Of a DNA stretch of 64,000 nucleotides, positions 8,335-16,995 are shown one piece after another. Position numbers and translations under genes: made by a program. A model generated the notes under the pieces. That model did not search any database and was not told where the DNA came from. It worked only from the letters and a program-made list of their open reading frames with translations. The stretch is taken from assembly GCF_024505145.1 (NCBI RefSeq), contig NZ_JANIAA010000028.1:1-64000 (forward strand), written 5' to 3'. Position 1 is the stretch's first letter. Each line of letters starts with the position of its first letter. Source of the DNA: Streptomyces rugosispiralis. GTDB lineage: Bacteria; Actinomycetota; Actinomycetes; Streptomycetales; Streptomycetaceae.

Positions 8335-9422
8335 TCGATCACGACCTCGTCGTCGAACATCGCCACCGGCCCCACATCCGCCACCGAGTCCCCGACCCCG
8401 CCCTCCGGCGGCGGGACGCGGATCGCCAGATCGCGTTCGAGGTTGTTGGGCAGCAGGGCGGACTTGCTGACGTGGTTCATCACCACCTGGCCGCGCTCGC
8501 CGTACGGCACCGGCCGCCCGCTCGCGGGGTCCACCACCGAGAAGGTGACGAGCGGCGTACGCGGATCGAAGACACACGCCTCGTCCGGGCCGAGCCCCAG
8601 CCGCTCGGTGGCGCCGCCGAGGATCATGGTGTTGCCGTAGGTGCCGTAGAGCTCACAGCCGGGGAAGACCTCGGTGCGCAGCAGATCGCGGGTGTCGGCG
8701 TCCATATGGGCGCCGCCCCACATGATGCCCTTGACCTTCTCGCTGATCAGCTCGACGAGGTCGTCGTGCCGGGCCAGCCGCTCCAGCAGTGGCGGGGTGG
8801 TCATCAGCACCCCGATGTCCTGGGTGCGCAGGACGTACGCCGCCTGCTCCACCAGATGGTTCACATAGGCGTCGGTCTCCTCGGCCTTCCCGGTGGAGAT
8901 CAGCTTCTTCACCCACCGCGGATCCATGTCGACACGGAACATCAGCCCGCCGTGCCGGGCGGCCGTGCCCGCGACCATCTCGCCGACCATATGGGGGCCG
9001 CTGGGGGCGATGGCGAGCCAGTCCACCCCGCGCGGGATGCCGAGCCCGTCGAGGTCGGCGCTGAGCCCGTGGGTGAGGCGGTCCAGCCAGTCGCGCAGAC
9101 ACACGATCCGCTTGGGCGCGCCGGTGGTGCCGCCGCTTTCGAAGACCCCGACGATCCGGGCGTCGGCGCCGTAGCCCTGGGGGATCAGATCGCGCACCGG
9201 CACCTCGCGCAACTCGCCGGTGACATTGGGGAAGAGCGCGAGATCGGCGACGCCCTTGATGTCCCGCCGGGGATCGAAGTCCAGCGTCTCCGCCCTCCGC
9301 AGCCAGAACGGGGAGCCGGTGTCCGGGCCGAAGTGCCACTCCATGGCGGCGCGGATGTACTCATCGGGGTCGGGGCGCTCGTCGAAGGGGATGTCGAGCA
9401 CCGAAAGGGAAGCTGTCGGCAC
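8322..9422 (-). CDS. EhpF-like adenylate-forming enzyme
   Basis: A 366-residue acid-activating enzyme, shorter than PaaK-type ligases (about 430). The AMP-binding loop ESGGTTGAPKRIV (about residue 95-107), a GGAHMD segment, and YGTYGNTM (the A5 motif position) are visible. Homologues are annotated as phenazine antibiotic biosynthesis proteins after EhpF, which adenylates griseoluteic acid. The next gene upstream on the same strand is an aldehyde dehydrogenase of the EhpG kind, so together they may reduce a carboxylic acid to an aldehyde through an acyl-AMP. No phenazine core genes are adjacent; the substrate is unknown. Confidence 0.75.
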   Translation of the reverse strand: MPTASLSVLDIPFDERPDPDEYIRAAMEWHFGPDTGSPFWLRRAETLDFDPRRDIKGVADLALFPNVTGELREVPVRDLIPQGYGADARIVGVFESGGTTGAPKRIVCLRDWLDRLTHGLSADLDGLGIPRGVDWLAIAPSGPHMVGEMVAGTAARHGGLMFRVDMDPRWVKKLISTGKAEETDAYVNHLVEQAAYVLRTQDIGVLMTTPPLLERLARHDDLVELISEKVKGIMWGGAHMDADTRDLLRTEVFPGCELYGTYGNTMILGGATERLGLGPDEACVFDPRTPLVTFSVVDPASGRPVPYGERGQVVMNHVSKSALLPNNLERDLAIRVPPPEGGVGDSVADVGPVAMFDDEVVIEGVY

Positions 9423-9484
9423 GGGATGCTCCTCGCGGATGGCGGCAGGTACGGGGGTGGCGGCAGGGGCGCGGACTCATCGGG

Positions 9485-10906
9485 TCAGCCGCGGATGACG
9501 GCCTTCGTACGCATCAGGAACTCACCGAGATACGCGTCGTGCGGGATGCCCGGGGCGATCCAGTGGGTGGGGTGGTCGCCGATGTAGAGGTTCTTGATGG
9601 ACGGCTCGGCGAGCAGTCCGTCCAGCAGCGCCTCGTCCCCGGTGATCGCCGTGACCACCAGGCTGTCCCGGAGCGCGGCGACGCCCGCCTCCCGCGTCCA
9701 GGGGGCCACCCAGACACAGGGGAACGACAGCTCCACGCCCAGCCGCGCGTCCCGCGGATCGTCGAGCTGGAAGACGGCGGGGCGGAGGGCGGCGCTGCCG
9801 TCGCCGAGGTCGTCCACCACGCCGTCGCCGCCCAGCCAGGCCCGAGCGCCCGCGGCCTTGCCGAGCAGCAGGCGCTCGAAGCCGCGCGCGACCTCGAGCG
9901 GATGGACCGGCAGCACCGCCTTCTCGTCCTGCGGCGGCAGGCTGGGGAGCGCGGCGAGCCGCTCCGCCAGCGCCTCGGCGACCGGCGCCGGATCGCCCTC
10001 GACGAGGACGGCGGTGGCGTTGACGCACGCGGTGCCGCCGTGGCGGGCGATCGAGTCGACCACGACATCGAGGTGGTCGCGCCACTCCCGGTCGGCGGTG
10101 ATCAGGATCTTGGAGCGGCCGGGCCCGTTGGGCAGCACCGCCGGATCGGTGGCGTAGCGGTCGATGACCTCCTGCCCGCCGTAGACCATGGAGAGGTCCG
10201 CGCCGTGCAGGATCTCGCCCGCCGCGTCGTGGTCGGTGGGCAGCAGCACCACCTGATCCGTCCCGAACCCCGCCTCGCGCAACGCGCCGACCAGCCGGTA
10301 CGGGGTGAGCGGCTCACGGCGGGAGGGCCGTACGGCCACCCGGTAACCCAGCGCCAGCGCCTCCAGCCACAGGGCGTGCACGGCCGGGTGGTTGCCGGCG
10401 GCGTGCACCGCGAAGACATCGCCGCGCCGGGTCCACACCGCGGTGCCGCTCCGGGCGTACGGATCGCGCCAGTCGCCCACCGCCCCCACCGGGCGGGCCG
10501 CCTGGACGCTGCGGTGCGCCTCGGTGGCGCTGAGCCGTATCGCCTCCACGGCGATCCGCACATTGGCGAGCGGGGTGCCCGACATCCGGCACACCGCGTC
10601 CTCGTACGCCGCTGCCGGCATCCCGGCCACGGTGCCGGTGGCGAACAGCTCCCCGGCCCGCTTCAGCGCGGCCAGCCGCTCCTCCAGGGGCAGGGTATCG
10701 GCGGCGCGCAGCGCGGCCAGCGCCCGGGTGACGAACAGCCGGGGCACCAGGGAGAGTTCGGCCATCGGCGCGCCGGTGACATCGTTGACGGTGAGCCGGT
10801 GGCGGGAGCGGTAAGGCCCCTTGGGGCCCAGCGCGTCCAGGTCATCGAGGGCGTCCAGGGCAACCGGGGCGTCCAGGGCATCCGGGGCGGTGGTGGGCTG
10901 GGACAC
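9485..10906 (-). CDS. Aldehyde-dehydrogenase-family reductase (EhpG-like)
   Basis: A 473-residue protein. The GTG at 10906 has GGAG 10 bases upstream. The ALDH fold is recognisable: AVHAAGNHPAVHALWLEAL (cofactor side), the Rossmann part VAVRPSRREPLTPYRLV, and GGTACVNATAV, whose Cys is the catalytic candidate. The N-terminus carries a degenerate Asp-Ala-Leu repeat (DALDAPVALDALDDLDAL). Located 62 bases upstream of the adenylate-forming gene in the same direction, it probably reduces the activated acid. Divergent from the response regulator at 11094. Confidence 0.75.
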   Translation of the reverse strand: MSQPTTAPDALDAPVALDALDDLDALGPKGPYRSRHRLTVNDVTGAPMAELSLVPRLFVTRALAALRAADTLPLEERLAALKRAGELFATGTVAGMPAAAYEDAVCRMSGTPLANVRIAVEAIRLSATEAHRSVQAARPVGAVGDWRDPYARSGTAVWTRRGDVFAVHAAGNHPAVHALWLEALALGYRVAVRPSRREPLTPYRLVGALREAGFGTDQVVLLPTDHDAAGEILHGADLSMVYGGQEVIDRYATDPAVLPNGPGRSKILITADREWRDHLDVVVDSIARHGGTACVNATAVLVEGDPAPVAEALAERLAALPSLPPQDEKAVLPVHPLEVARGFERLLLGKAAGARAWLGGDGVVDDLGDGSAALRPAVFQLDDPRDARLGVELSFPCVWVAPWTREAGVAALRDSLVVTAITGDEALLDGLLAEPSIKNLYIGDHPTHWIAPGIPHDAYLGEFLMRTKAVIRG

Positions 10907-11093
10907 GCTGGCTCCTTCGCGGGCGCGGGACACACCGGCTCCTGGGCGGGCGCGGCGGGAAAAGGGTGAACCAGGCCAATCCCACGGCGCGGACGGGACG
11001 GAGTCAATTGGCCCAAAGGCCATGCCCCGCCCTCTGGAACGGCCCGCGCGCACGGCGGGGCACGTACCATGCCGGGCCGGAGGTGGTCCGGAC

Positions 11094-11792
11094 ATGGCAG
11101 GCACGGGCAGCGGTCGCGTCCTGGTGACGGATGACGACGCGGCCATCCGGCGGTCCCTGGAGCGCGGGCTGCGGCTCAACGGGTTCGCCGTGACCCTCGC
11201 GGACGGCGGCCACGCCGCGCTGGCCGCGCTGCGCGACGGGGCGCCCGATGTAGTGGTCCTGGACATCTCCATGCCCGACCTGAGTGGGATCGAGGTGTGC
11301 CGCGGCCTGCGCGCGGACGGCAATGACGTGCCCGTGCTGATGCTGTCGGCGCTCGACGAGGTGGCCGACCGGGTGGCCGGGCTCCAGGCCGGGGGCGACG
11401 ACTATCTCGTCAAGCCCTTCGCCCTCCAGGAGCTGGTGCTGCGGCTGCACGCGCTGCTGCGCCGCCGTCCGCCCGCCGCCACCGACCGGGTGCGGGCCGG
11501 TGCGCTGGAGATGGTGCCGGAGTCCCGGGAGGCGCGGCTGGACGGGGTGGAGCTGCGGCTCACCCGGCGCGAGTTCGAGCTGCTGGACGTGTTCGCCCGC
11601 AACGCCGGGATCGTGCTCACCCGCGATCAGCTGCTGGATCGCGTCTGGGGCTACGACTTCGACGTTCGTACGGATGCCGTGGACACCTTCGTCAGCTATC
11701 TGCGCCGCAAGCTGGAGGCGGGCGGCCGCCCGCGGATGCTGCACACGGTGCGCGGCGTGGGGTTCGTCCTGCGGCCGGGCGAGGGCTCGTAG
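11094..11792 (+). CDS. OmpR/PhoB-family response regulator, orphan
   Basis: A 232-residue response regulator. The receiver domain has the acidic pair DDD, phospho-acceptor Asp in VVLDISMPD, and Lys in DDYLVKPF. The winged-helix output domain shows LTRREFELLDVFARNAG, LLDRVWGYDF and a closing TVRGVGFVLRP. GGAGG precedes the ATG at 11094. No sensor kinase follows; the next sequence is a decayed gene, so the partner has either been lost or sits elsewhere. Confidence 0.9.
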   Translation: MAGTGSGRVLVTDDDAAIRRSLERGLRLNGFAVTLADGGHAALAALRDGAPDVVVLDISMPDLSGIEVCRGLRADGNDVPVLMLSALDEVADRVAGLQAGGDDYLVKPFALQELVLRLHALLRRRPPAATDRVRAGALEMVPESREARLDGVELRLTRREFELLDVFARNAGIVLTRDQLLDRVWGYDFDVRTDAVDTFVSYLRRKLEAGGRPRMLHTVRGVGFVLRPGEGS

Positions 11793-11837
11793 CTCCGTAG
11801 CCCTGTCCCACAGAGTTTCCACAAAGAAGGTTCCTAG

Positions 11838-12201
11838 GTTTCCCCCAGCCCGGGACGGCCCGGCCCCTCCCCGGCCTCGGCACCGGGCGCCTCCCCGGGC
11901 GCGAAGGCGCCGAAGGGAGCGGGGGACGGTTCGAAGGGGGCGGGGGACGGTTCGAAGGGGGCGGGGGACGGTTCGAAGGGAGCGGGGGACGGCTCCCGGG
12001 GGCTGTGCAAGCGCGCCAAGAAGATCGACAAGCGGCTGGAGCGGCTGGACCGGGCGCTGAAGCGGCTAAGGGCCCGGCGACCGTCCGCGGGTCGGTGGCC
12101 CGGCTGACGAAGCGGGTCGAGCGGGCGAAGCGGGCGGACCACACCGAGGTCCAGACGTTCCTCAACCACAAGCGCACCTTCCGCAGGTCGCTGGACCCGT
12201 C
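11838..12201 (+). pseudogene. Remnant of a secreted coiled-coil protein, frameshifted
   Basis: The first part, in the frame of 11904, has no start codon and contains a KGAGDGS repeat followed by LCKRAKKIDKRLERLDRALK. At about 12067 the frame breaks: CGGCTAAGGG reads as if one base was lost from an ancestral CTGAAG. Continuing in the shifted frame gives KGPATVRGSVARLTKRVERA and then HTEVQTFLNHKRTFRRSL, which completes the same basic helical protein. Streptomyces has secreted proteins of this kind (signal peptide, Pro/Ser linker, Cys and helices). Both the N-terminus and the far C-terminus are missing. Confidence 0.65.
11913..11996. repeat. Four 21-bp tandem units (KGAGDGS coding)
   Basis: Four consecutive units beginning AAGGGNGCGGGGGACGG and differing at single bases, inside the pseudogene. 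They keep the ancestral frame, so expansion predates or is independent of the frameshift. Confidence 0.75.
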
Positions 12202-12204
12202 ACC

Positions 12205-12549
12205 TCAGACGATCGTGACCGGGGCGATCAGCCCCGCGGTGGATCCGGCCGGTACGGGGTTGGCCTCGGCGCTGACCAGATCGCCGTTCTCCATGACCCC
12301 GGAGCCGCTGACGTCCACATGGACCCGCAGCCCGTAGTTGTCCCCCGGGACCAGCTCCCCGGGGACGGTGACACTGAACGGGACGTGGCCGCCCGGGCTC
12401 AGTGGCACATCGGTGAGGACCTGCGCGGCCACGATCGACTCGGGGGTGTCGGAGCGGGACACGTTGCGCACCTCCACCACCACCCGCGCCGCCCGCCCGG
12501 CGGGGGCGTCGGGGGGCAGGGTCACGATGCCGCTGAGGACACTGCTCAT
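12205..12549 (-). CDS. YbaY/YscW-like beta-sandwich protein without signal peptide
   Basis: A 114-residue protein matching the YbaY-family lipoprotein domain: LSGIVTLPPDAP, then a middle part ending FSVTVPGELVPGDNYGLRVH, then VSGSGVMENGDLVS. In enterobacteria this domain sits in an outer-membrane lipoprotein; here no signal peptide or lipobox is present, so the protein should be cytoplasmic. It stands alone, 115 bases downstream of the sigma/CBM2 gene on the same strand. Confidence 0.7.
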   Translation of the reverse strand: MSSVLSGIVTLPPDAPAGRAARVVVEVRNVSRSDTPESIVAAQVLTDVPLSPGGHVPFSVTVPGELVPGDNYGLRVHVDVSGSGVMENGDLVSAEANPVPAGSTAGLIAPVTIV

Positions 12550-12664
12550 TCCGAGATGGATTCCCCCGGGGGCGGAGGTCTTGTTCCGCCATCCGGGTGG
12601 TGCGGAGCGGTATGGAGCGGTGCGGGCGGTATGGAGCGGTGTGGAGCGTTTGTGGAAGACGCCG

Positions 12665-14461
12665 TCAGTCCGCGCAGGGGCGGCCGTTCAGGGTGAAGGA
12701 GCCGGGCGGCCGGTTGCCGTCGCGCCGGCTGCCGAGGAAGCCCATGGAGAGGGAGCCACCGGCCTTGACCCGCTTGTTGTAGTCGGCCGGGGTGGCGGTC
12801 ACCTTCGAGCCGTGCTGGGTGAACTCCCCGTCCCACATCTGCGTCACCCGCTGGGAGTCGTGGAAGGTCCAGGTGACCCGCCAGTCATTGAGGGATTCGC
12901 GGGAGGTGAGGGTGACGGCGGCCTGGAAGCCGTCGGGCCATTCGTTGACCACCTGGAAACGGGCCGTGCAGTCGGCGTCGCCGCCGGGCCTCCGGTGGCC
13001 GGAGGGCGGTTTGCCGCCGTGGCCGGACGTGGAGCCGGAGCCGGAGCCGGAGTCGCCCTTGGAGGACGAGGCGGACGGGGCGGACGGGGCGGGGGAGCGC
13101 CCGTGCTTCTCCTCGTGCCCCTTGCCGGAGCCCTTCCCGTCCTTCCCGTCCTTCCCCTCCTCGCTCTTGGAGGGGCTGGGGGAGGCGGGGGCGCCGGGGT
13201 TGTACGGCGAGGAGGTGGCGGGGCCCAGACTGCCGGGGGTCACCTCGGGGCCCGTGGAACCGCCGGTGCGGTTGTCGGAGTCGGCGGCGGTTCTGGTCAT
13301 CGCGACCAGTGCGGCGAGGGCGACGACGGCTATCACCGCCAGGATGACCGTCGTACGGGCTCTGCGTAAGCGGCGGCGGGCGGCGCGGCCCCGGACGACC
13401 CGGTGCCCCCCGGAGCGAGCCCCGCTCGTGCCGCCCGCACCGGCTCTGCCGCCCGCACCGGCTCTGCCCTCCACGCCGCCGGCTCTGCCCTCCACACCAC
13501 CGGCGGGTCTGCTCCGCCGCGCCCCGATCGTGTCCAGGACCCGGTCGCGCAGCCGCTCCCACAGCGGCGCGCGGACCGCGTGCGCGGTGGGCGCGGCGGC
13601 GCGGGCGCTCGGCGCGGCGCCCGGGGTCCGCTCGGCGAGCGCGCGGCGCCGCTTGAGGTAGAGGTGCGCGCCCCAGCCGATGACCCCGCCCGCCAGCGCG
13701 CCGGGCAGCCCGGCGCCGTCCACGTACATGCAGGTGGCGGCGTCCCGGCAGGTGCGGCAACGGGCGAGGTGTTGCCACAGGTCGGCGGGTGAGGGGGAGT
13801 CGGGCGCCCGGGTGGCGGCGTCCAGCAGCTTGGCGTAGCTGCGGCACTCCTCGTCGGTGAGGGTGTCCACATGGGCGCGCTGACACCGTTCGCGGAAGGC
13901 CGCGCGGACCCGGGCGATCTCATCGGTGGCGTAGTCGGGGTCGTACCCCAGCTGCCGGGCCACCGCCTCGGTGGACCGCGCCTCCACCTCGACGAGCCAC
14001 AGCAGTTCCCCGTCCGCCTCCGGCAGGTCCCGCAACGCGCGCAGGGCGAGCGGCTGGTCGCGGGGCGGTGCGGCGAACCGGGCGGCGAGGTCGGAGGCCA
14101 GCCAGGTCCGCAGCTCGGGGTTGAGCCGGTCCCCGTGCCGGTGGGCGTCCCAGTCGGCGGCGGTCTTCCGTACGGAGGTCAGAAAGAGCGGAAGCCACGG
14201 GAGGCGCTTGCCGAAGCCCCGGGTGCGGCGGTTGCGGGTCTCCCGGATCCCCCGCCGGAACGCCTCGGTGGCGAGCCGCATCCCGTCTTCCGGGGTGGTG
14301 GTGCACAGCTCCGCGTAATCGGCGACCGCGTCCCAGTACGCGCCCAGCAACGCCGTGGCGGAGGCCGCGCCATCGACATCTTCGCCGGGCGCCTCGGCGA
14401 CCCCACGGCGCGTCGGGGAGCCGTCCCCGGGCGATTCCCTGGGAGATGAGTGGTCGGGCAT
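12665..14461 (-). CDS. Sigma-factor-like / transmembrane / CBM2 fusion protein
   Basis: A 598-residue protein. Residues about 35-215 look like a sigma-70-type core: a region-2-like helix bundle (AYWDAVADYAELC) and a region-4-like HTH (EARSTEAVARQLGYDPDYA). Next comes a zinc-finger-like HLARCRTCRDAATC near 245, a basic low-complexity stretch, one membrane span (TTVILAVIAVVALAALVAM, about 377-395), a long Ser/Pro/Lys/Gly linker, and a C-terminal family-2 carbohydrate-binding module (about 497-598; CTARFQVVNEWPDGFQA, MWDGEFTQHGSKVTATPADY, GFLGSR, Cys at both ends). Topology predicts the sigma-like part inside and the cellulose-binding part outside, so it may be a cell-surface polysaccharide sensor that acts on transcription, similar in logic to clostridial RsgI/SigI but reversed in order. 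Confidence 0.85.
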   Translation of the reverse strand: MPDHSSPRESPGDGSPTRRGVAEAPGEDVDGAASATALLGAYWDAVADYAELCTTTPEDGMRLATEAFRRGIRETRNRRTRGFGKRLPWLPLFLTSVRKTAADWDAHRHGDRLNPELRTWLASDLAARFAAPPRDQPLALRALRDLPEADGELLWLVEVEARSTEAVARQLGYDPDYATDEIARVRAAFRERCQRAHVDTLTDEECRSYAKLLDAATRAPDSPSPADLWQHLARCRTCRDAATCMYVDGAGLPGALAGGVIGWGAHLYLKRRRALAERTPGAAPSARAAAPTAHAVRAPLWERLRDRVLDTIGARRSRPAGGVEGRAGGVEGRAGAGGRAGAGGTSGARSGGHRVVRGRAARRRLRRARTTVILAVIAVVALAALVAMTRTAADSDNRTGGSTGPEVTPGSLGPATSSPYNPGAPASPSPSKSEEGKDGKDGKGSGKGHEEKHGRSPAPSAPSASSSKGDSGSGSGSTSGHGGKPPSGHRRPGGDADCTARFQVVNEWPDGFQAAVTLTSRESLNDWRVTWTFHDSQRVTQMWDGEFTQHGSKVTATPADYNKRVKAGGSLSMGFLGSRRDGNRPPGSFTLNGRPCAD

Positions 14462-14906
14462 GGAGGCAATTCCTCACTCACGAACAGCGGCGCCCCCGCC
14501 GGGGGCAACCCTCTCACAAACGGGCCGCGGGGTGGTCAGCCAACAGCACAGCGGTGCCTCGGAGTTGGGGATTCCCCTTACGGGGCGCGCCGAGCCTTTC
14601 ACGCCGGTGACCTGGCTGACAAGAGACGAAGAGCAGTCCCCGTTTTGGATTACGAGCCACCTGACAAGCCGTGGGAACCGGCCGAACCAACGTGAATAGT
14701 AGTCAGGTTCGCTGTCGCGTGCGACACAATGGCCACACCCGCAAAAGGTATAGACCGCACAGTTCGCACTGTGAACTCCTGTGCGTTCTCGGTGAGTTCC
14801 GGTGGGCGGATCCCCTCGTGCCGAGGACTGTACGGTGTGACATTGTACTGCTACCTTGAAAGGGTAAAGGGACAGTGGCCTGGTCCCCTCCCCCAGGAGG
14901 TTCCGC
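14462..14906. other. Intergenic region between the sigma/CBM2 gene and the hydroxyproline operon
   Basis: Divergent promoter region, no gene. AT content rises in 14690-14870. A perfect GGGGATTCCCC palindrome lies near 14568. A CATTGTACTGCTACC stretch near 14840-14855 is a plausible place for the operon promoter or a GntR operator, but no clear dyad is seen. A good ribosome site (CCCAGGAGG) ends the region. Confidence 0.4.
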
Positions 14907-15818
14907 ATGCCTGATTTCTCCGCGCCCTGGCGTGGCGTTCATGTCGCCACGGCGCTTCCGTTCCATGACGATGACGAGTTGTCGGTCGACTACGAGGGTT
15001 ACGCCGCCCATGTGCGGTTTCTCGCCGAGCACGGCTGTGACGGGGTCTGCCCCAATGGGTCGTTGGGGGAGTACCAGACCCTGACGGACGAGGAGCGGGC
15101 CCGGGTGGTGCGGGTGGCGGTGGAGGCCGCGCCCGAGGGGTTCGGGGTGATGCCGGGGGTGGCGGCGTACGGGGCGGTGGAGAGCCGGCGGTGGGCGGAG
15201 CAGGCGGGGGAGGCCGGGGCGCGGGCGGTGCTGGCGCTGCCGCCGAACAGCTACCGCGCCGAGCGGGAGGCCGTGGTCGGCCACTACCGCGAGGTGGCGC
15301 GGGCCGGGCTGCCGGTGGTGGCGTACAACAACCCCCATGACACCAAGGTCGATCTCACCCCGGAGCTCCTGGCCGAGCTGCACGGGGAGGGGCTGATCGT
15401 CGCGGTCAAGGAGTTCAGCGGGGATGTCCGGCGGGCGTACGAGATCGCCGAGCGCGCCCCCGGTCTTGATCTGCTGATCGGCGCCGATGACGTGCTGCTG
15501 GAGCTGGGGCTCGCCGGGGCCGTGGGGTGGATCGCCGGGTATCCGAACGCGATTCCCGACGCCACCGTGGAGCTGTACCGGCTCGCCACCTCGGGCTCCG
15601 GCGCGGATCTGGAGAAGGCGCTGCCGCTGTACCGCGCGCTGCATCCGCTGCTGCGCTGGGACTCCAGGACCGAGTTCGTCCAGGCCATCAAGGTGTCCAT
15701 GGACCTGGCCGGGCTGCGTGGCGGAGCCTGCCGCCCGCCGCGTTCGCGGCTGGCCGGGGAGATGGCGGCCCGCGTCGTCCGGGAGACCGAGACGGTGCTC
15801 GCGCTGGGGTACCGGTGA
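14907..15818 (+). CDS. DapA-like deaminase/aldolase, probable pyrroline-4-hydroxy-2-carboxylate deaminase
   Basis: A 303-residue dihydrodipicolinate-synthase-superfamily enzyme. The Schiff-base Lys169 (VAVKEFSGD) and the proton-relay Tyr141 (AYNNP) are present, with GSLGEYQTL at the carboxylate-binding loop. Because it heads an operon with a proline-racemase-family epimerase and a three-subunit amino-acid dehydrogenase, the likely reaction is deamination of 1-pyrroline-4-hydroxy-2-carboxylate to 2-ketoglutarate semialdehyde in hydroxyproline breakdown. The C-terminus has an Arg/Pro-rich loop. The strong AGGAGG site fixes the start. Confidence 0.85.
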   Translation: MPDFSAPWRGVHVATALPFHDDDELSVDYEGYAAHVRFLAEHGCDGVCPNGSLGEYQTLTDEERARVVRVAVEAAPEGFGVMPGVAAYGAVESRRWAEQAGEAGARAVLALPPNSYRAEREAVVGHYREVARAGLPVVAYNNPHDTKVDLTPELLAELHGEGLIVAVKEFSGDVRRAYEIAERAPGLDLLIGADDVLLELGLAGAVGWIAGYPNAIPDATVELYRLATSGSGADLEKALPLYRALHPLLRWDSRTEFVQAIKVSMDLAGLRGGACRPPRSRLAGEMAARVVRETETVLALGYR

Positions 15819-15819
15819 G

Positions 15820-15950
15820 GGCCGTGCCGGTGGCCGCGCAGGCGAGGGCCGTGCCGGTGGGGGCCGTGCAGGCGAGGGCCGTGACGGTCGGGGCCGTGCA
15901 GGCGAGGGCCGTGACGGTCGGGGTTTCCGTGCCGGTGAGGGCCGGGATAC
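15820..15950. repeat. Tandem 30-bp repeat between the first two operon genes
   Basis: A unit close to GGGCCGTGCAGGCGAGGGCC plus GTGACGGTCG is repeated about three to four times, with degraded edges. It separates the deaminase from the epimerase by 148 bases, although the other genes of the operon overlap or nearly so, and therefore looks like a recent expansion. A transcript structure is possible. Confidence 0.7.
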
Positions 15951-15966
15951 GGGGCAGGGGGCGCCG

Positions 15967-16968
15967 ATGAGGTCGCGGCGGGTGTTCCACACCGTGGAGT
16001 CCCACACCGAGGGCATGCCCACCCGGGTGGTCACCGGCGGCGTGGGCACGCTCCCCGGCGCGACCATGGCCGAGCGCCGGCAGTGGTTCATCGAGCACCG
16101 TGACGATCTGCGCACCCTGCTGATGTACGAGCCGCGCGGCCACTCCGCGATGAGCGGCGCCATCCTCCAGCCGCCGACCCGGCCGGACGCGGATCACGGC
16201 GTGCTCTTCATCGAGGTGTCCGGGGTGCTGCCCATGTGCGGCCACGGCACCATCGGGGTGGCCACCGTGCTGGTCGAGACCGGGATGGTCGAGGTGCGGG
16301 AGCCGGTCACCACCATCCGCCTGGACACCCCGGCGGGGCTGGTGGTCGCGGAGGTCGCCGTGCGCGACGGGGCCGCCACCTCGGTGACGATCCGGAACGT
16401 GGCCGCGTTCTCCCTGGCCACCGACCGTACGGTGCGGGTGCCCGGCTTCGGCGAGGTGCGCTACGACATCGCCTTCGGCGGCAACTTCTACGCCATCGTG
16501 GAGCTGGACGCCCTCGGGCTGCCCTTCGAGCGGGCGGCCGGGCAGGAGCTGCTGTCCGCCGGGCTGAAGATCATGGACGCGGTGAACGAACAGGATCCGC
16601 CGCACCACCCCGAGCGGCCCGACATCACCGGCTGCCGCCATGTCTACCTCCAGGCCCCGGGCTCGACGGCGCGCCACTCCCGCCACGCCATGGCCATCCG
16701 TCCGGGCTGGTTCGACCGCTCCCCCTGCGGGACCGGCACCTCCGCGCGGATGGCGCAGCTGTACGCACGCGGTGAGCTGGGCCTCGGCGAGGAGTTCGTG
16801 AACGAGTCGTTCATCGGGACGCGGTTCATCGGGCGGCTGGTGGAGGAGACCACGGTGGCGGGGCTGCCCGCCGTCGTGCCCTCGATCACGGGGCGGGCGT
16901 GGGTCACCGGCACCGCCCAGTTCCATCTCGACCCCGAGGATCCGTTCCCGGCCGGGTTTCAGGTGTAG
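15967..16968 (+). CDS. Proline racemase family, probable 4-hydroxyproline 2-epimerase
   Basis: A 333-residue enzyme. Both catalytic cysteines are present: Cys91 in PMCGHGTIG and Cys254 in RSPCGTGTSA. The two-Cys pattern supports an epimerase/racemase, rather than the Thr-containing trans-3-hydroxyproline dehydratase. HSRHAMAIRPGWFD precedes the second Cys. It would convert trans-4-hydroxy-L-proline to cis-4-hydroxy-D-proline, the substrate of the dehydrogenase encoded next. The ATG at 15967 follows GGGGCAGGGGG. Confidence 0.88.
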   Translation: MRSRRVFHTVESHTEGMPTRVVTGGVGTLPGATMAERRQWFIEHRDDLRTLLMYEPRGHSAMSGAILQPPTRPDADHGVLFIEVSGVLPMCGHGTIGVATVLVETGMVEVREPVTTIRLDTPAGLVVAEVAVRDGAATSVTIRNVAAFSLATDRTVRVPGFGEVRYDIAFGGNFYAIVELDALGLPFERAAGQELLSAGLKIMDAVNEQDPPHHPERPDITGCRHVYLQAPGSTARHSRHAMAIRPGWFDRSPCGTGTSARMAQLYARGELGLGEEFVNESFIGTRFIGRLVEETTVAGLPAVVPSITGRAWVTGTAQFHLDPEDPFPAGFQV

Positions 16969-16995
16969 AGAGGGGAGAACGGTGGTGGATGGGAT

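Noticed and set aside
14562..14578. GGGGATTCCCC palindrome as an operator of the hydroxyproline GntR
   Set aside because: It is 330 bases from the operon start, closer to the divergent sigma/CBM2 gene, and does not resemble FadR-type operators.
14907..15818. Assignment as lysine-pathway dapA
   Set aside because: Its operon partners are a proline-racemase-family epimerase and hydroxyproline-dehydrogenase subunits, and the GSLGEYQ loop differs from the biosynthetic enzyme.
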